From positions 62,266 to 126,265 of the forward strand of contig NZ_CAOS01000011.1 in NCBI RefSeq assembly GCF_000315365.1: a DNA stretch of 64,000 nucleotides, read 5' to 3'. The notes beneath the pieces are model-generated. The model was not told the DNA's origin. It saw only the letters and a program-made list of their open reading frames with translations, and ran no database searches. This document shows positions 1-8,921 of the stretch, one piece after another. Origin of the DNA: Desulforamulus hydrothermalis Lam5 = DSM 18033 (GTDB lineage Bacteria; Bacillota; Desulfotomaculia; Desulfotomaculales; Desulfotomaculaceae). The stretch's first letter is position 1. Every line of letters starts with the position of its first letter. The position numbers and the translations under genes were made by a program.

Positions 1-135
1 ATTGTAGCTGCCACCACCCATTATAATGATCCGCAAGTTCTGGCCGAAATTTCCAAAGACCTGGGTGAAGCAATGCCGGGCATTGAAATTGCTACCATTG
101 CCGCTGAACAGCGGATGCAAGAAAGAGGATGGTAG
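1..135 (+). CDS. pdxS: PdxS, pyridoxal 5'-phosphate synthase lyase subunit (3' end only)
   Basis: Only the last 44 codons are in the window, in frame 1, ending with TAG at 133-135. The tail [10 protein letters not shown] is the typical C-terminus of the PdxS (YaaD) subunit. PdxS condenses ribose 5-phosphate, glyceraldehyde 3-phosphate and ammonia into pyridoxal 5'-phosphate (PLP). The identification is supported by the overlapping downstream gene, which encodes its glutaminase partner PdxT. The start lies outside the window. Confidence 0.9.
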   Translation: MVAATTHYNDPQVLAEISKDLGEAMPGIEIATIAAEQRMQERGW

Positions 136-143
136 ATAACAAA

Positions 144-710
144 ATGGTAATAGGCGTTTTAGCACTGCAGGGTGCCTTTATCGAACACCAGAAAGCACTG
201 GCTGCCTGTGGGGTAGCAAGCAGGCAGGTGCGTAAACCGGAGCAGTTGGCGGGTATTCAGGGGTTAATTATCCCCGGCGGTGAAAGCACCACCATGGGCA
301 AATTAATGCACCGGTTTGCCTTGTTTGAACCCCTGCAGGAATTGGGGCGGCAGGGCCTGCCTATTTTTGGCACCTGTGCCGGTTTGATTATGCTGGCCAA
401 AGAAATTGCCGGGTCAAACCAGCCTCGCTTGGGCTTGCTGGATATCGAGGTGGAGCGAAATGCCTTTGGCCGGCAGGTAGAAAGTTTTGAAACCGGCCTT
501 GAAGTGCCTGAGCTGGGACAACAACCCCTGCGGGCTGTCTTTATCCGAGCTCCCTACATCAAAAGGGTGGCGGACAATGTACAGGTAATGGCAACCTATC
601 AAGATAAAATTGTGCTGGCCCGCCAGCATAATTGCCTGGTTGCGGCCTTTCACCCGGAATTGACGGACGATCTGAGGCTGCACCGTTACTTCTTAAACAT
701 GATTAAGTAA
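144..710 (+). CDS. pdxT: PdxT, glutamine amidotransferase subunit of PLP synthase
   Basis: Class-I type glutaminase that releases ammonia from glutamine and passes it to PdxS. Visible motifs are PGGESTT near the N-terminus, the nucleophile Cys78 in GTCAG, and the His/Glu pair in FHPELT near the C-terminus. At 188 residues the length fits the family. Two starts are possible: ATG at 129, overlapping the pdxS stop but touching AGAGG at 124-128, and ATG at 144, which puts VIGVLALQGAF in the usual family register but lies 15 nt from that site. I prefer 144 on protein register. It forms an operon with pdxS. Confidence 0.93.
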   Translation: MVIGVLALQGAFIEHQKALAACGVASRQVRKPEQLAGIQGLIIPGGESTTMGKLMHRFALFEPLQELGRQGLPIFGTCAGLIMLAKEIAGSNQPRLGLLDIEVERNAFGRQVESFETGLEVPELGQQPLRAVFIRAPYIKRVADNVQVMATYQDKIVLARQHNCLVAAFHPELTDDLRLHRYFLNMIK

Positions 711-715
711 ATTTT

Positions 716-752
716 AACCCGTATCACCCTAAGTGGTACGGGTTTGTTGTTT
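716..752 (+). terminator. Terminator of pdxST
   Basis: A stem of AACCCGTATCAC (716-727) and GTGGTACGGGTT (733-744), with one G-T pair, is followed by a T-rich tail. It begins 5 nt after the pdxT stop. Confidence 0.75.
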
Positions 753-929
753 ATAATAAAAACAACAGTAAATAATTGGAAATATAAAACCGAAGGAAAA
801 AATAACCACAAACTTTAAAAAACAGGCTGTAGCGTTAAATAAACATCCTAAATGGAATTATATGGAAAATAATTTATATGGTAAACTAAATTTGACGCTG
901 ACTTGGCGGCGTTCAGGAGGTGAACGAAA

Positions 930-1223
930 ATGAAGTTTATCAACCTGAACAAGCCCGGCAAGTGGCTGATTACGGTGGCGGTAATATGTTCCTTTTTGTT
1001 TGGCACCCTGTTAGAGAATAAATTACATGCGGTGCAAAACTTGCAAAATGCCGTCGAAAACGTAACTGCCGTTATCTTGCCGGCCGGCAACAAATTTATA
1101 GAAAGGTTTGATGCCTACTACAAAAAAGCAGAAAAGACTTATGATGCGTTAAAAATCGGAACGGCTATCAGTATTGCCATCGTTTTGAACACACTGCCCA
1201 AATCAAATAACCGGGGGCCTTAA
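930..1223 (+). CDS. Small membrane-anchored protein, unknown function
   Basis: A 97-residue protein preceded by a good ribosome binding site (AGGAGGTG, 916-923). Residues about 10-27 form one hydrophobic segment that could be a signal anchor. The rest is polar with Lys/Asp/Tyr-rich helices and a second moderately hydrophobic stretch near residues 77-90. I do not recognise a family. It stands alone between the pdxT terminator and the serine T-box promoter. The ribosome binding site and clean single-frame reading support it being real; the function is unknown. Confidence 0.55.
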   Translation: MKFINLNKPGKWLITVAVICSFLFGTLLENKLHAVQNLQNAVENVTAVILPAGNKFIERFDAYYKKAEKTYDALKIGTAISIAIVLNTLPKSNNRGP

Positions 1224-1267
1224 CAAGGAGGGTAGCAGAAAATTATAAAAAATTAACATATCCATTA

Positions 1268-1296
1268 TTGACAAACAAAAGTCTCCTGTGTAAAAT
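1268..1296 (+). promoter_or_regulatory. Sigma-A type promoter of the serine T-box operon
   Basis: TTGACA at 1268-1273, a 17-nt spacer, then TAAAAT at 1291-1296. Transcription would begin near 1303, just before the T-box leader. Confidence 0.8.
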
Positions 1297-1304
1297 CATT
1301 TACA

Positions 1305-1602
1305 TGATAAAGGACATCGAGAAACCCAGCGAAGGGGAAAAGTAATTTAAGCCTGTTCTTTCAGAGAGCCGGTGGGTGGTGCGAACCGGCAGAGGGTTTA
1401 AGTGAATTCCTCCCCGGAGGGGATCCGCCGAAAAACAGCGAGACAGATAAAAGAGCTGCCAGTAGGTGGATACGGGAAGACACCCGTTATAACAAATGAG
1501 TGGGTCAGAAGTTTTTAGTTTCTGACCAACAAGGGTGGCAACGCGGGAGCATAACCTCTCGTCCCTAATGGACTATCATCCGTTAGGGGCGGGAGGTTTT
1601 TA
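1305..1602 (+). promoter_or_regulatory. T-box riboswitch leader, probably serine-specific
   Basis: The leader shows the T-box signature AGGGTGGCAACGCGG (1532-1546), the stem I distal part around CAGAGAGCCGGTGG followed by GGTGCGAACCGGC (1366-1390), and a downstream terminator. The specifier region GTGAATTCCTCC (1402-1413) offers TCC (Ser) at 1408-1410, though TTC one base earlier cannot be excluded by eye. Serine specificity fits the genes it controls, an aminotransferase and serA. Uncharged tRNA-Ser would stabilise the antiterminator and turn on serine synthesis. Confidence 0.88.
1555..1602 (+). terminator. T-box intrinsic terminator (regulated)
   Basis: The arms CCTCTCGTCCCTAA (1555-1568) and TTAGGGGCGGGAGG (1583-1596) are followed by a T run. 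The T-box sequence at 1532-1546 lies directly upstream and would form the competing antiterminator. Confidence 0.85.
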
Positions 1603-1654
1603 TATTTCCCCCCCGGCGGGTAACAAACAATTTTTACTGGAGGGATTGTTGATC

Positions 1655-2809
1655 ATGCAAGACAAAAAGTATCTCTTAATTCCGGGACCGACACCAATTC
1701 CCCCCCGGGTGGCAGAGGCCATGTCGCGGCCTGTTATCGGGCACCGCAGCGCTGAGTTTCAGGCTGTGATGGAACGAGTAACAGGCAAACTGCAGCAGGT
1801 GTTTCAAACCAAAAACCACGTCTTTATTCAGGGCAGTTCCGGCACCGGTGCTTTGGAAGCAGCTGTGGCCAACCTGGTTAATCCCGGGGATAAAGTGCTG
1901 GCCCTGTCCTGCGGCAAGTTTGGCGAACGTTTTGCGGAACTGGCCAGAATTTACGGCGGCGAAGTAGATTTTGTGGATTTTGGCTGGGGTTATGATATTG
2001 ACCTGAATGTGGTGAAAAAGAAATTAGATGCCGACCCAGCGATAAAAGTGGTGCTGGCTACCCAGAACGAAACTTCCACCGGCGTGCAAAACGATATTGA
2101 AGGTTTAGGCAAGCTGGTGGCCGAGTATAATGCGGTGCTGGCGGTAGATGCTGTCAGCGGACTGGCTGCCATCGACCTGCGGACGGACGAGTGGCATGTG
2201 GATGTGGTGGTCAGCGGTTCGCAAAAAGCATTTATGCTGCCCCCGGGGCTGGCTTTTATCAGTGTCAGCGATAAAGCCTGGCAAAAAATTGAGCAAAATA
2301 CATCTCCCAAGTATTATTTTGATTTACTGAAAGCCCGCAAATCCATTGCTAAATGGAATACTGCCTATACCACGCCGGTTACCATGGTTTTTGGCCTGGA
2401 AGCAGCCCTGGATATGATTTTGGAAGAAGGTCTGGATAACGTGTTTGCCCGTCATAAGCTGTTGGCTAAAGCTACCCGGGCTGCCATCCAGGGTTTGGGA
2501 CTGGAGCTGCTGGCGCCGGACGAATGTGCCTCCCAGGCTGTTACCGCCGTACAATCACCCATGGTGGTAGATGCCGATACCTTGCGTAAGGTACTGCTGC
2601 GGGATTACGGCGTTACTTTTGCCGGCGGCCAGGACAAAATGAAAGGCAAGATTTTCCGCATTGCTCATATGGGTTATGCCGATAAAATGGACGTTATTAT
2701 TGCCATTGCTGCCCTGGAAATGGCTTTAGGCAAATGCGGCTATAAAGCTGAACTGGGTGCCGGTGTCAGAGAAGCGCAAATGGTATTTGTAGGAGGCGAG
2801 CACGCATGA
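1655..2809 (+). CDS. Class V aminotransferase (serine-pyruvate / phosphoserine type)
   Basis: A 384-residue PLP-dependent fold-type I enzyme of class V. It opens with YLLIPGPTPIPPRV, has a phosphate-binding region QGSSGTGALEAA, the DAVSG cofactor Asp region, and the Schiff-base Lys in SGSQKAFM. The open frame extends back to 1535, but that part lies inside the T-box terminator; ATG 1655 has GGAGGG (1639-1644) 10 nt upstream. It overlaps serA by 4 nt and shares its serine T-box. It looks like serine-pyruvate/serine-glyoxylate aminotransferases rather than classical SerC, so I infer it supplies the phosphoserine aminotransferase step. Confidence 0.88.
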   Translation: MQDKKYLLIPGPTPIPPRVAEAMSRPVIGHRSAEFQAVMERVTGKLQQVFQTKNHVFIQGSSGTGALEAAVANLVNPGDKVLALSCGKFGERFAELARIYGGEVDFVDFGWGYDIDLNVVKKKLDADPAIKVVLATQNETSTGVQNDIEGLGKLVAEYNAVLAVDAVSGLAAIDLRTDEWHVDVVVSGSQKAFMLPPGLAFISVSDKAWQKIEQNTSPKYYFDLLKARKSIAKWNTAYTTPVTMVFGLEAALDMILEEGLDNVFARHKLLAKATRAAIQGLGLELLAPDECASQAVTAVQSPMVVDADTLRKVLLRDYGVTFAGGQDKMKGKIFRIAHMGYADKMDVIIAIAALEMALGKCGYKAELGAGVREAQMVFVGGEHA

Positions 2810-4389
2810 TGAAAGTATTAGTAATGGACGGTGTGGCAGAACAGGGTTTGGTGCCTTTACGCCGGCAACCTGATATTGAAGTGGTAATTGGCGAAAAAAT
2901 GACTGAAGACCAACTGGTGGAAGTAATTGGCCAGTATGACGCCTTAATTGTCCGCAGCGCCACCAAGGTAACTGCCCGGGTGATAGAAGCAGCCAATAAA
3001 TTAAAAGTGATTGGCCGGGCCGGCGTAGGGGTTGACAACATCGACCGCAACGCTGCCACCAACAAAGGTATTGTGGTGGTTAACGCCCCGGATGGCAACA
3101 CCATTGCCGCAGCCGAACATACCATGGCCATGATGCTGGCCCTGGCCCGCAAAGTACCGGCTGCCTGCGGCAAGCTGAAAAACGGCTGCTGGGATAAAAA
3201 AGCCTTCCTGGGTGTTGAGTTGCGAGGGAAAACCCTGGGTATTATCGGTCTTGGCCGCATAGGTTCGGCGGTGGCCAAGCGGGCCCAGGCGATGGAAATG
3301 CACATTATTGCTTATGATCCCTATATTGCGGAAGAACACGCCAGAAAAATGGCGGTGGAAATAGTCACCCTGCAAGAACTGTTTAAACGGGCAGATTTTA
3401 TTACGGTGCATATGCCCAAAACCAAAGAAACCTATCATATGATTAATAAAGAAGCCTTTGAACAGATGAAAGACGGGGTGCGCATTATTAACTGCGCCCG
3501 GGGCGGTATTATTGATGAAGCTGCCCTGTACGAATATATGGTTAACGGCAAAGTGGCGGGAGCAGCGCTGGACGTTTTTGAAACCGAGCCCTGCACCGAC
3601 AGCCCGTTACTGCAGCTGGAAAACTTTATTGCCACCCCGCACCTGGGCGCCTCTACCCAGGAAGCCCAGATAAATGTGGCGGTGGATGTGGCGGAAGAAA
3701 TTGTTGCAGCCTTGCGGGGTGAATTGGTGAAAAATGCCGTCAACATGCCTTCCATGAGCCCCAAGCTGCTGGCTAAAATCCGCCCCTTCCTTGACCTGGC
3801 AGAAAAACTTGGTACCTTCCAGGCGCAAATGCTGAACGGCCGGCTTCAAAAGGTAGAGGTTATTTACAGCGGCGAGTTAGCTAAATATGATGTTAATCCT
3901 ATCACGACCATTTTATTGAAGGGATTGCTGGATCCCATCCTGCAAGAAAACGTTAACTTTGTTAACGCCACCCTGGTGGCTCGCAACCGTGGTATTACGG
4001 TTGTGCAAACCACCAAGGAGAACGGAGAAGACTATCATAATCTGATTACCGTTCATGTTTATACCGACAAAGGCCGGCGGCTGCTGGCAGGCACCATGTT
4101 CCAGGGCAACGACCCCAGGATTGTCAATATTGACGGCTTCCGCATCAACGCTGCCACCGGCGGCCACATGCTGGTGGTGCCCCATATTGACAAACCCGGC
4201 ATTGTCGGCAAGGTGGGTACCATTGTGGGCGATAAAAACATCAACATCGGCGGTATGCAGGTGGGACGTGTGGAACTGGGCGGCAAAGCCATTATGGTGA
4301 TGATGGTGGACAACATTGTGCCCCAGGATGCCCTGGATGAAATGGCCCGTATCGACGGTGTATTGGAAGTAAAAATGGTCAGCTTGTAA
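2806..4389 (+). CDS. serA: D-3-phosphoglycerate dehydrogenase
   Basis: A 527-residue long-form SerA. It oxidises 3-phosphoglycerate to 3-phosphohydroxypyruvate, the first step of serine synthesis. The NAD-binding GLGRIGSAVAKRA lies near residue 148. Catalytic-region motifs are GRAGVGVDNID, NCARGGIIDE and TPHLGAST. An intervening substrate-binding domain follows, then a C-terminal ACT domain with HIDKPGIVGKVG, the usual site of serine feedback. AGGAGG at 2791-2796 serves the ATG at 2806 (a second ATG follows at 2809). Translation is coupled to the aminotransferase. Confidence 0.96.
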   Translation: MMKVLVMDGVAEQGLVPLRRQPDIEVVIGEKMTEDQLVEVIGQYDALIVRSATKVTARVIEAANKLKVIGRAGVGVDNIDRNAATNKGIVVVNAPDGNTIAAAEHTMAMMLALARKVPAACGKLKNGCWDKKAFLGVELRGKTLGIIGLGRIGSAVAKRAQAMEMHIIAYDPYIAEEHARKMAVEIVTLQELFKRADFITVHMPKTKETYHMINKEAFEQMKDGVRIINCARGGIIDEAALYEYMVNGKVAGAALDVFETEPCTDSPLLQLENFIATPHLGASTQEAQINVAVDVAEEIVAALRGELVKNAVNMPSMSPKLLAKIRPFLDLAEKLGTFQAQMLNGRLQKVEVIYSGELAKYDVNPITTILLKGLLDPILQENVNFVNATLVARNRGITVVQTTKENGEDYHNLITVHVYTDKGRRLLAGTMFQGNDPRIVNIDGFRINAATGGHMLVVPHIDKPGIVGKVGTIVGDKNINIGGMQVGRVELGGKAIMVMMVDNIVPQDALDEMARIDGVLEVKMVSL

Positions 4390-4397
4390 TATAAAAC

Positions 4398-4449
4398 AGT
4401 GAGAGACTAGAGGCGCCCCGCAAGGCAGCCAAAGTCTCTCACTTTTTTT
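4398..4449 (+). terminator. Terminator of the serine operon
   Basis: A perfect 11-bp stem AGTGAGAGACT (4398-4408) / AGTCTCTCACT (4433-4443) is followed by a T7 run, directly after serA. Confidence 0.9.
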
Positions 4450-4527
4450 AAGGCTTGCAACTGCCTTCAACCGCCCTGCGCCGGTCCGCTTGCTTGCTCT
4501 TTTCAAGGTTGCAGCCCAGCCTATTGT

Positions 4528-4556
4528 TTTACAAAGGGATGGGGTTGTAGTATAAT
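4528..4556 (+). promoter_or_regulatory. Probable serS promoter
   Basis: TTTACA (4528-4533), 17 nt, TATAAT (4551-4556). The leader to serS is only about 75 nt and shows no T-box motif. Confidence 0.65.
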
Positions 4557-4606
4557 ACAGAAGGAAAATTTTGCAGTTTTTCGCCACATTAATACCAGGC
4601 AACTAA

Positions 4607-5911
<1,305 letters not shown>

Positions 5912-6018
5912 AACCATGAATAACTCTTAACAATTAAATTGACAAACAGGTTTTGCCTGTGTTATACTCTATCTTGCTTGGGGTTTCGGGCTGTTTTGGA
6001 GGAATCACCTCCGGGTTC

Positions 6019-6108
6019 GGAGGGATGTCCGAGCGGTTTAAGGAGGCGGTCTTGAAAACCGTTGAACTCTTACGGGTTCCGTGGGTTCGAATCCCACTCC
6101 CTCCGCCA
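6019..6108 (+). tRNA. tRNA-Ser (anticodon TGA)
   Basis: Acceptor arms GGAGGGA (6019-6025) and TCCCTCC (6098-6104) pair. Discriminator G and an encoded CCA follow. The anticodon loop CTTGAAAAC gives TGA. The long class II variable arm and GGTTCGAATCC T-arm are present. Confidence 0.96.
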
Positions 6109-6124
6109 GGTAAGATAGAATTAC

Positions 6125-6218
6125 GGAGAGCTGGCCGAGTAGGCTGAAGGCGCTCGCCTGCTAAGCGAGTATACGGGGTAAACCTGTATCGAGGGTTCGA
6201 ATCCCTCGCTCTCCGCCA
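6125..6218 (+). tRNA. tRNA-Ser (anticodon GCT)
   Basis: Acceptor arms GGAGAGC (6125-6131) and GCTCTCC (6208-6214), discriminator G and encoded CCA. The anticodon loop CTGCTAAGC gives GCT. A long variable arm is present. It is 16 nt downstream of the tRNA-Ser(TGA) and ends in a shared terminator. Confidence 0.96.
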
Positions 6219-6225
6219 CATAAGC

Positions 6226-6262
6226 AAACCGTTGGCAAAACAGCTAACGGTTTGTTGTTTTT
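6226..6262 (+). terminator. Terminator of the serS/tRNA-Ser unit
   Basis: The arms AAACCGTTGGC (6226-6236) and GCTAACGGTTT (6243-6253) pair with one G-T and are followed by a T-rich run. Confidence 0.85.
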
Positions 6263-6437
6263 CCTGCCTGAGAAGCTAACAACTTTAAAATTGGCAAAAA
6301 ACAACCGACCTGTGCATAAAGCCTGAACAGTGTCAACATGGTTTTTCTCAAAATCTGATCAAGTGGCGACGCTGGCAATTATAGGCCAGACAAAGGAGTA
6401 ATATTTGCATAAATGTAATACAGCCACATAATTACAG

Positions 6438-6467
6438 TTGATTTTTCTTTTCAACTTGTTATATAAT
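6438..6467 (+). promoter_or_regulatory. Probable promoter of the first tRNA-Arg
   Basis: TTGATT (6438-6443), 18 nt, TATAAT (6462-6467), about 50 nt upstream of the tRNA. The rest of the gap back to 6263 shows no gene or clear structure. Confidence 0.55.
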
Positions 6468-6516
6468 AAGTTTTGTGACAGGGACACCTGTTGTTTCTAT
6501 AAGCTCCTTGCAATAT

Positions 6517-6593
6517 GTGCCTGTAGCTCAATTGGATAGAGCATCTGACTACGGATCAGAAGGTTAGGGGTTCGAGTCCCTTCAGGCACGCCA
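6517..6593 (+). tRNA. tRNA-Arg (anticodon ACG), copy 1
   Basis: Acceptor arms GTGCCTG (6517-6523) and CAGGCAC (6583-6589), G discriminator, encoded CCA. The anticodon loop GACTACGGATC gives ACG, the tRNA whose A34 TadA edits to inosine. Copy 2 has the same sequence. Confidence 0.96.
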
Positions 6594-6600
6594 TAAATGC

Positions 6601-6629
6601 TTGACATAGCTGCAAAACTGTGATAATAT
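6601..6629 (+). promoter_or_regulatory. Promoter between the two tRNA-Arg(ACG) copies
   Basis: TTGACA (6601-6606), 17 nt, TAATAT (6624-6629), placed only 7 nt after copy 1, so copy 2 can be transcribed separately. Confidence 0.65.
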
Positions 6630-6646
6630 TTGTTTTGCCTTTATAT

Positions 6647-6723
6647 GTGCCTGTAGCTCAATTGGATAGAGCATCTGACTACGGATCAGAAGGTTAGGGG
6701 TTCGAGTCCCTTCAGGCACGCCA
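6647..6723 (+). tRNA. tRNA-Arg (anticodon ACG), copy 2
   Basis: Identical over the whole tRNA to 6517-6593, with encoded CCA. The identity also covers a few bases before the gene (ATAT), after which the flanks differ. Confidence 0.96.
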
Positions 6724-6779
6724 CTGTCATAATGTTGTTAGTTCTAAGTGGGTATTTGGAGCTAACAACTTATTTATAT

Positions 6780-6856
6780 GCGCCCGTAGCTCAGGTGGAT
6801 AGAGCAGCGGTTTCCTAAACCGCGTGTCGGTGGTTCGAGTCCTCCCGGGCGCACCA
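6780..6856 (+). tRNA. tRNA-Arg (anticodon CCT)
   Basis: Acceptor arms GCGCCCG (6780-6786) and CGGGCGC (6846-6852), A discriminator, encoded CCA. The anticodon loop TTTCCTAAA gives CCT. Confidence 0.96.
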
Positions 6857-6871
6857 TTTACAGTAAAAGCA

Positions 6872-6905
6872 AAAAGCACTGCTGCGACAGCGCAGTGCTT
6901 TTGTA
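6872..6905 (+). terminator. Terminator of the tRNA-Arg cluster
   Basis: A perfect stem AAAAGCACTGC (6872-6882) / GCAGTGCTTTT (6892-6902). The downstream tail is only moderately T-rich. Confidence 0.75.
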
Positions 6906-7001
6906 ATTTAACAGGAACGGCTGACCCGATACCCATAAACCCATAAACAGGTTCCGGCAGCGGTTGCACGGCTTCGGTCTGGTGCAAGCCGTTTGCAGGT
7001 G

Positions 7002-7367
7002 CTATTCGGTTTTAATTAACTCATCGAAACGGCAAATCATAAGCGTAACATAGCAGGAAATTACCGGTACAATAACTAACTGTATAAAAACATTGTAAGC
7101 ATTTAAGCCGGTTTTGCCGATAAGACTGTTATTGCAATACAGGTTGGTCAAACAAAGCACACCCACATAAAGGTAGCCCAAAGTAATTTTTTTTGCTAAC
7201 AGCATACAGGAACCGTTTCTGTGACAATACAAAACATACAGCCAGGCATTACAACACAGTACCGCCGGAGCAATTAACATCAGCCAGTGCGAGCTAAAGC
7301 CGTGCCAGAGCAAAAAAACCGAGGTGTTGGCTAAGCCAAACAGAGTGCCAAAAAACACTTCTTTCAC
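7002..7367 (-). CDS. Small integral membrane protein, unknown function
   Basis: A 121-residue protein with about four hydrophobic segments and several Cys residues, suggesting a polytopic membrane protein. The frame is open to a GTG at 7376, but that codon is part of the Shine-Dalgarno AAGGAGGTG itself. The next in-frame GTG at 7367 sits 8 nt downstream of AAGGAGG, so I take 7367. I do not recognise a family. It lies alone on the minus strand between the tRNA-Arg cluster and tadA, which read plus. Confidence 0.6.
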   Translation of the reverse strand: MKEVFFGTLFGLANTSVFLLWHGFSSHWLMLIAPAVLCCNAWLYVLYCHRNGSCMLLAKKITLGYLYVGVLCLTNLYCNNSLIGKTGLNAYNVFIQLVIVPVISCYVTLMICRFDELIKTE

Positions 7368-7629
7368 AGGTGGCACCTCCTTTCAATAAGTTAGTTTTAA
7401 TATGTAATAAAAATAAGATTTATTGTTTTATTATGCAAAAATTTATTTAAACAACAAACATCTTTTATAACTATAATAAAGCATTGTATGTATATTCTAT
7501 GTCGAAAGAAATAAGCAGTTGATAAAAATTTTTCACTGCTCTTTTTGGCTTGATTCCGGGTTATTTTAATTGCTGCATCAACTATGTTGTCACTGCCTTG
7601 CTCACGCCGAATCAGTTCTGGAACAGGTC
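7368..7629. other. AT-rich intergenic stretch with one Spo0A-box-like heptamer
   Basis: No open frame or tRNA is visible. The plus strand carries TGTCGAA at 7500-7506, a match to the core of the Spo0A box. A single heptamer in AT-rich DNA is weak evidence. The minus-strand promoter of the preceding membrane protein must lie here but is not clear. Confidence 0.3.
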
Positions 7630-7658
7630 TTGAGAATTAGTGCGGTATATGCTATAAT
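7630..7658 (+). promoter_or_regulatory. Promoter of tadA / tRNA-Ser(CGA)
   Basis: TTGAGA (7630-7635), 17 nt, TATAAT (7653-7658). Confidence 0.7.
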
Positions 7659-7738
7659 TACGGTTGTTTACGGGCTAAATGCCCGGGTACCCCTTTAAGC
7701 AGGGTAAACCGACTAGAAGCTGTTAAGGGGTTTTGGCC

Positions 7739-8191
7739 TTGACACATGCTGACTACATGCAGGAAGCGCTGGCAGAGGCCAGGCAGGCGGCTGCCAAGGG
7801 CGAGGTGCCTATTGGTGCTGTGGTGGTGGTAAACGGGCTAATTGTCGGACGGGGCCATGATTTGCGGGAAAGCCTGTGCGATGCCTCTGCCCATGCCGAA
7901 ATACTGGCCATGCGGCAAGCGGCCGGGCGGTTAGGCGATTGGCGCTTAAACAATGCCACCCTCTACGTTACAGTGGAACCCTGTGCCATGTGTGCCGGTG
8001 CCATCACGCAATTTCGGGTGCAGCGATTAGTTTATGGCGCCCCCAATGCTAAGTTTGGTTCGGTTGATTCGGTGCTTAATATCCTGCAGCAGCCGCGCTT
8101 TAACCACCGGGTTGAGGTAATTGCCGGCATCCTGGAGGATGAGTGCCGTGCCATCCTGCAGCAGTTTTTTCGCACATTAAGAAATAAGTAA
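7739..8191 (+). CDS. tadA: tRNA(adenine34) deaminase TadA
   Basis: A 150-residue zinc deaminase converting A34 to inosine in tRNA-Arg(ACG). The zinc ligands and catalytic Glu are in HAEIL (His52) and PCAMC (near residues 82-86). The open frame begins at a TTG at 7733, but AAGGGG (7725-7730) is only 2 nt from it. The TTG at 7739 has the normal 8-nt spacing and gives MTHADYMQEAL, close to family N-termini. Its substrate tRNA is encoded twice about 1.1 kb upstream. A tRNA-Ser gene starts 4 nt after its stop, so the two are probably co-transcribed. Confidence 0.94.
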   Translation: MTHADYMQEALAEARQAAAKGEVPIGAVVVVNGLIVGRGHDLRESLCDASAHAEILAMRQAAGRLGDWRLNNATLYVTVEPCAMCAGAITQFRVQRLVYGAPNAKFGSVDSVLNILQQPRFNHRVEVIAGILEDECRAILQQFFRTLRNK

Positions 8192-8194
8192 TTC

Positions 8195-8288
8195 GGAGAG
8201 TTGGCCGAGCTGGTCGAAGGCGCTCGACTCGAAATCGAGTAGGCCGTGATGAGCGGTCTCTAGGGTTCGAATCCCTAACTCTCCGCCA
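8195..8288 (+). tRNA. tRNA-Ser (anticodon CGA)
   Basis: Acceptor arms GGAGAGT (8195-8201) and ACTCTCC (8278-8284), G discriminator, encoded CCA. The anticodon loop ACTCGAAAT gives CGA. A long variable arm is present. It begins 3 nt after the tadA stop. Confidence 0.96.
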
Positions 8289-8294
8289 CTTGAG

Positions 8295-8331
8295 AACCGC
8301 TTTACTTAACTAAAGTAAGGCGGTTTTTTTA
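8295..8331 (+). terminator. Terminator of tadA/tRNA-Ser
   Basis: The arms AACCGCTTTACTT (8295-8307) and AAGTAAGGCGGTT (8313-8325) are followed by a T run. Confidence 0.88.
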
Positions 8332-8392
8332 TGCTATTTCACAAAAATTTCACATAAGATTTCACAAAACAAAAATTCATTTCATATTATTG

Positions 8393-8556
8393 GAGATAGA
8401 CAAAGCCATCGGTTCCCGTATCCTGGAGCGGGGCAAAGGAAATACGGTGATTATTGAGGGTCAAGCATGCAACTTCTGCTTACTGAAGGTGAACCGGACC
8501 TCGCGCCACCTGAGATGATTGCAAAGGAGTGGGCCGTAGCAACAGCCAACCGGTAA
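8393..8556 (+). pseudogene. Decayed 3' end of an unidentified coding sequence
   Basis: From 8393 the frame reads EIDKAIGSRILERGKG and continues to a TGA at 8516-8518. A -1 frame from 8515 then reads MIAKEWAVATANR to a stop at 8554-8556. The two halves look like one C-terminus (RHLR plus MIAKEWA) broken by an indel. No proper start or ribosome binding site is present. The family is not recognised. It lies directly upstream of the toxin-antitoxin pair and IS21 element, so it may mark an older insertion or deletion. Confidence 0.4.
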
Positions 8557-8681
8557 TCTGTTAGCAGTGTACATTTACTAAATAATGGGTAACAAAAATG
8601 TAACAACTATGAATAAATTTTAGGTTAAATAAATCCTAATTATAGTATAATAAAAGTAATAAACTCTAAGAAGGTGGTCAT

Positions 8682-8921
8682 ATGAATATAAACACAGACT
8701 GCATAGTAAGTATTTCGGATGCTAACCAGAACTTCTCTAGAATTGCTCGTCTTGTTGACGAAAAGAAAAAAGTTATTGTAATGAAGAACAATAAACCGCG
8801 GTATCTTATTATTGATTTTGACGATTATGAAGCCCAGCGGGCAGAAGAAATGAAGCTTGATAAAATAGCCGATAACATTTTAGAAAAGAACCTCAATGCC
8901 TTTAAGAGGTTGGCAGAATGA
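8682..8921 (+). CDS. Phd/YefM-family antitoxin
   Basis: A 79-residue protein. The N-terminal half (VSISDANQNFSRIARLVDE) is the Phd/YefM DNA-binding fold; the C-terminal half is a charged helix that would wrap the toxin. AAGGTGG (8671-8677) lies just before ATG 8682, and TATAAT is at 8646-8651 without a clear -35. Its stop overlaps the start of a doc-type toxin gene (ATGA), the normal arrangement of phd/doc pairs. The antitoxin itself looks intact; the partner is disrupted by an IS element. Confidence 0.85.
   Translation: MNINTDCIVSISDANQNFSRIARLVDEKKKVIVMKNNKPRYLIIDFDDYEAQRAEEMKLDKIADNILEKNLNAFKRLAE

Noticed and set aside
1535-1654. N-terminal extension of the aminotransferase frame
   Set aside because: It lies in the T-box antiterminator/terminator; the ribosome binding site at 1639 points to ATG 1655.
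5934-6227. Minus-strand open frame over two tRNA genes
   Set aside because: It is antisense to tRNA-Ser genes; frames of this kind are common over tRNA clusters.
6727-6987. Minus-strand open frame over tRNA-Arg(CCT)
   Set aside because: It covers a tRNA and its terminator and has no ribosome binding site.
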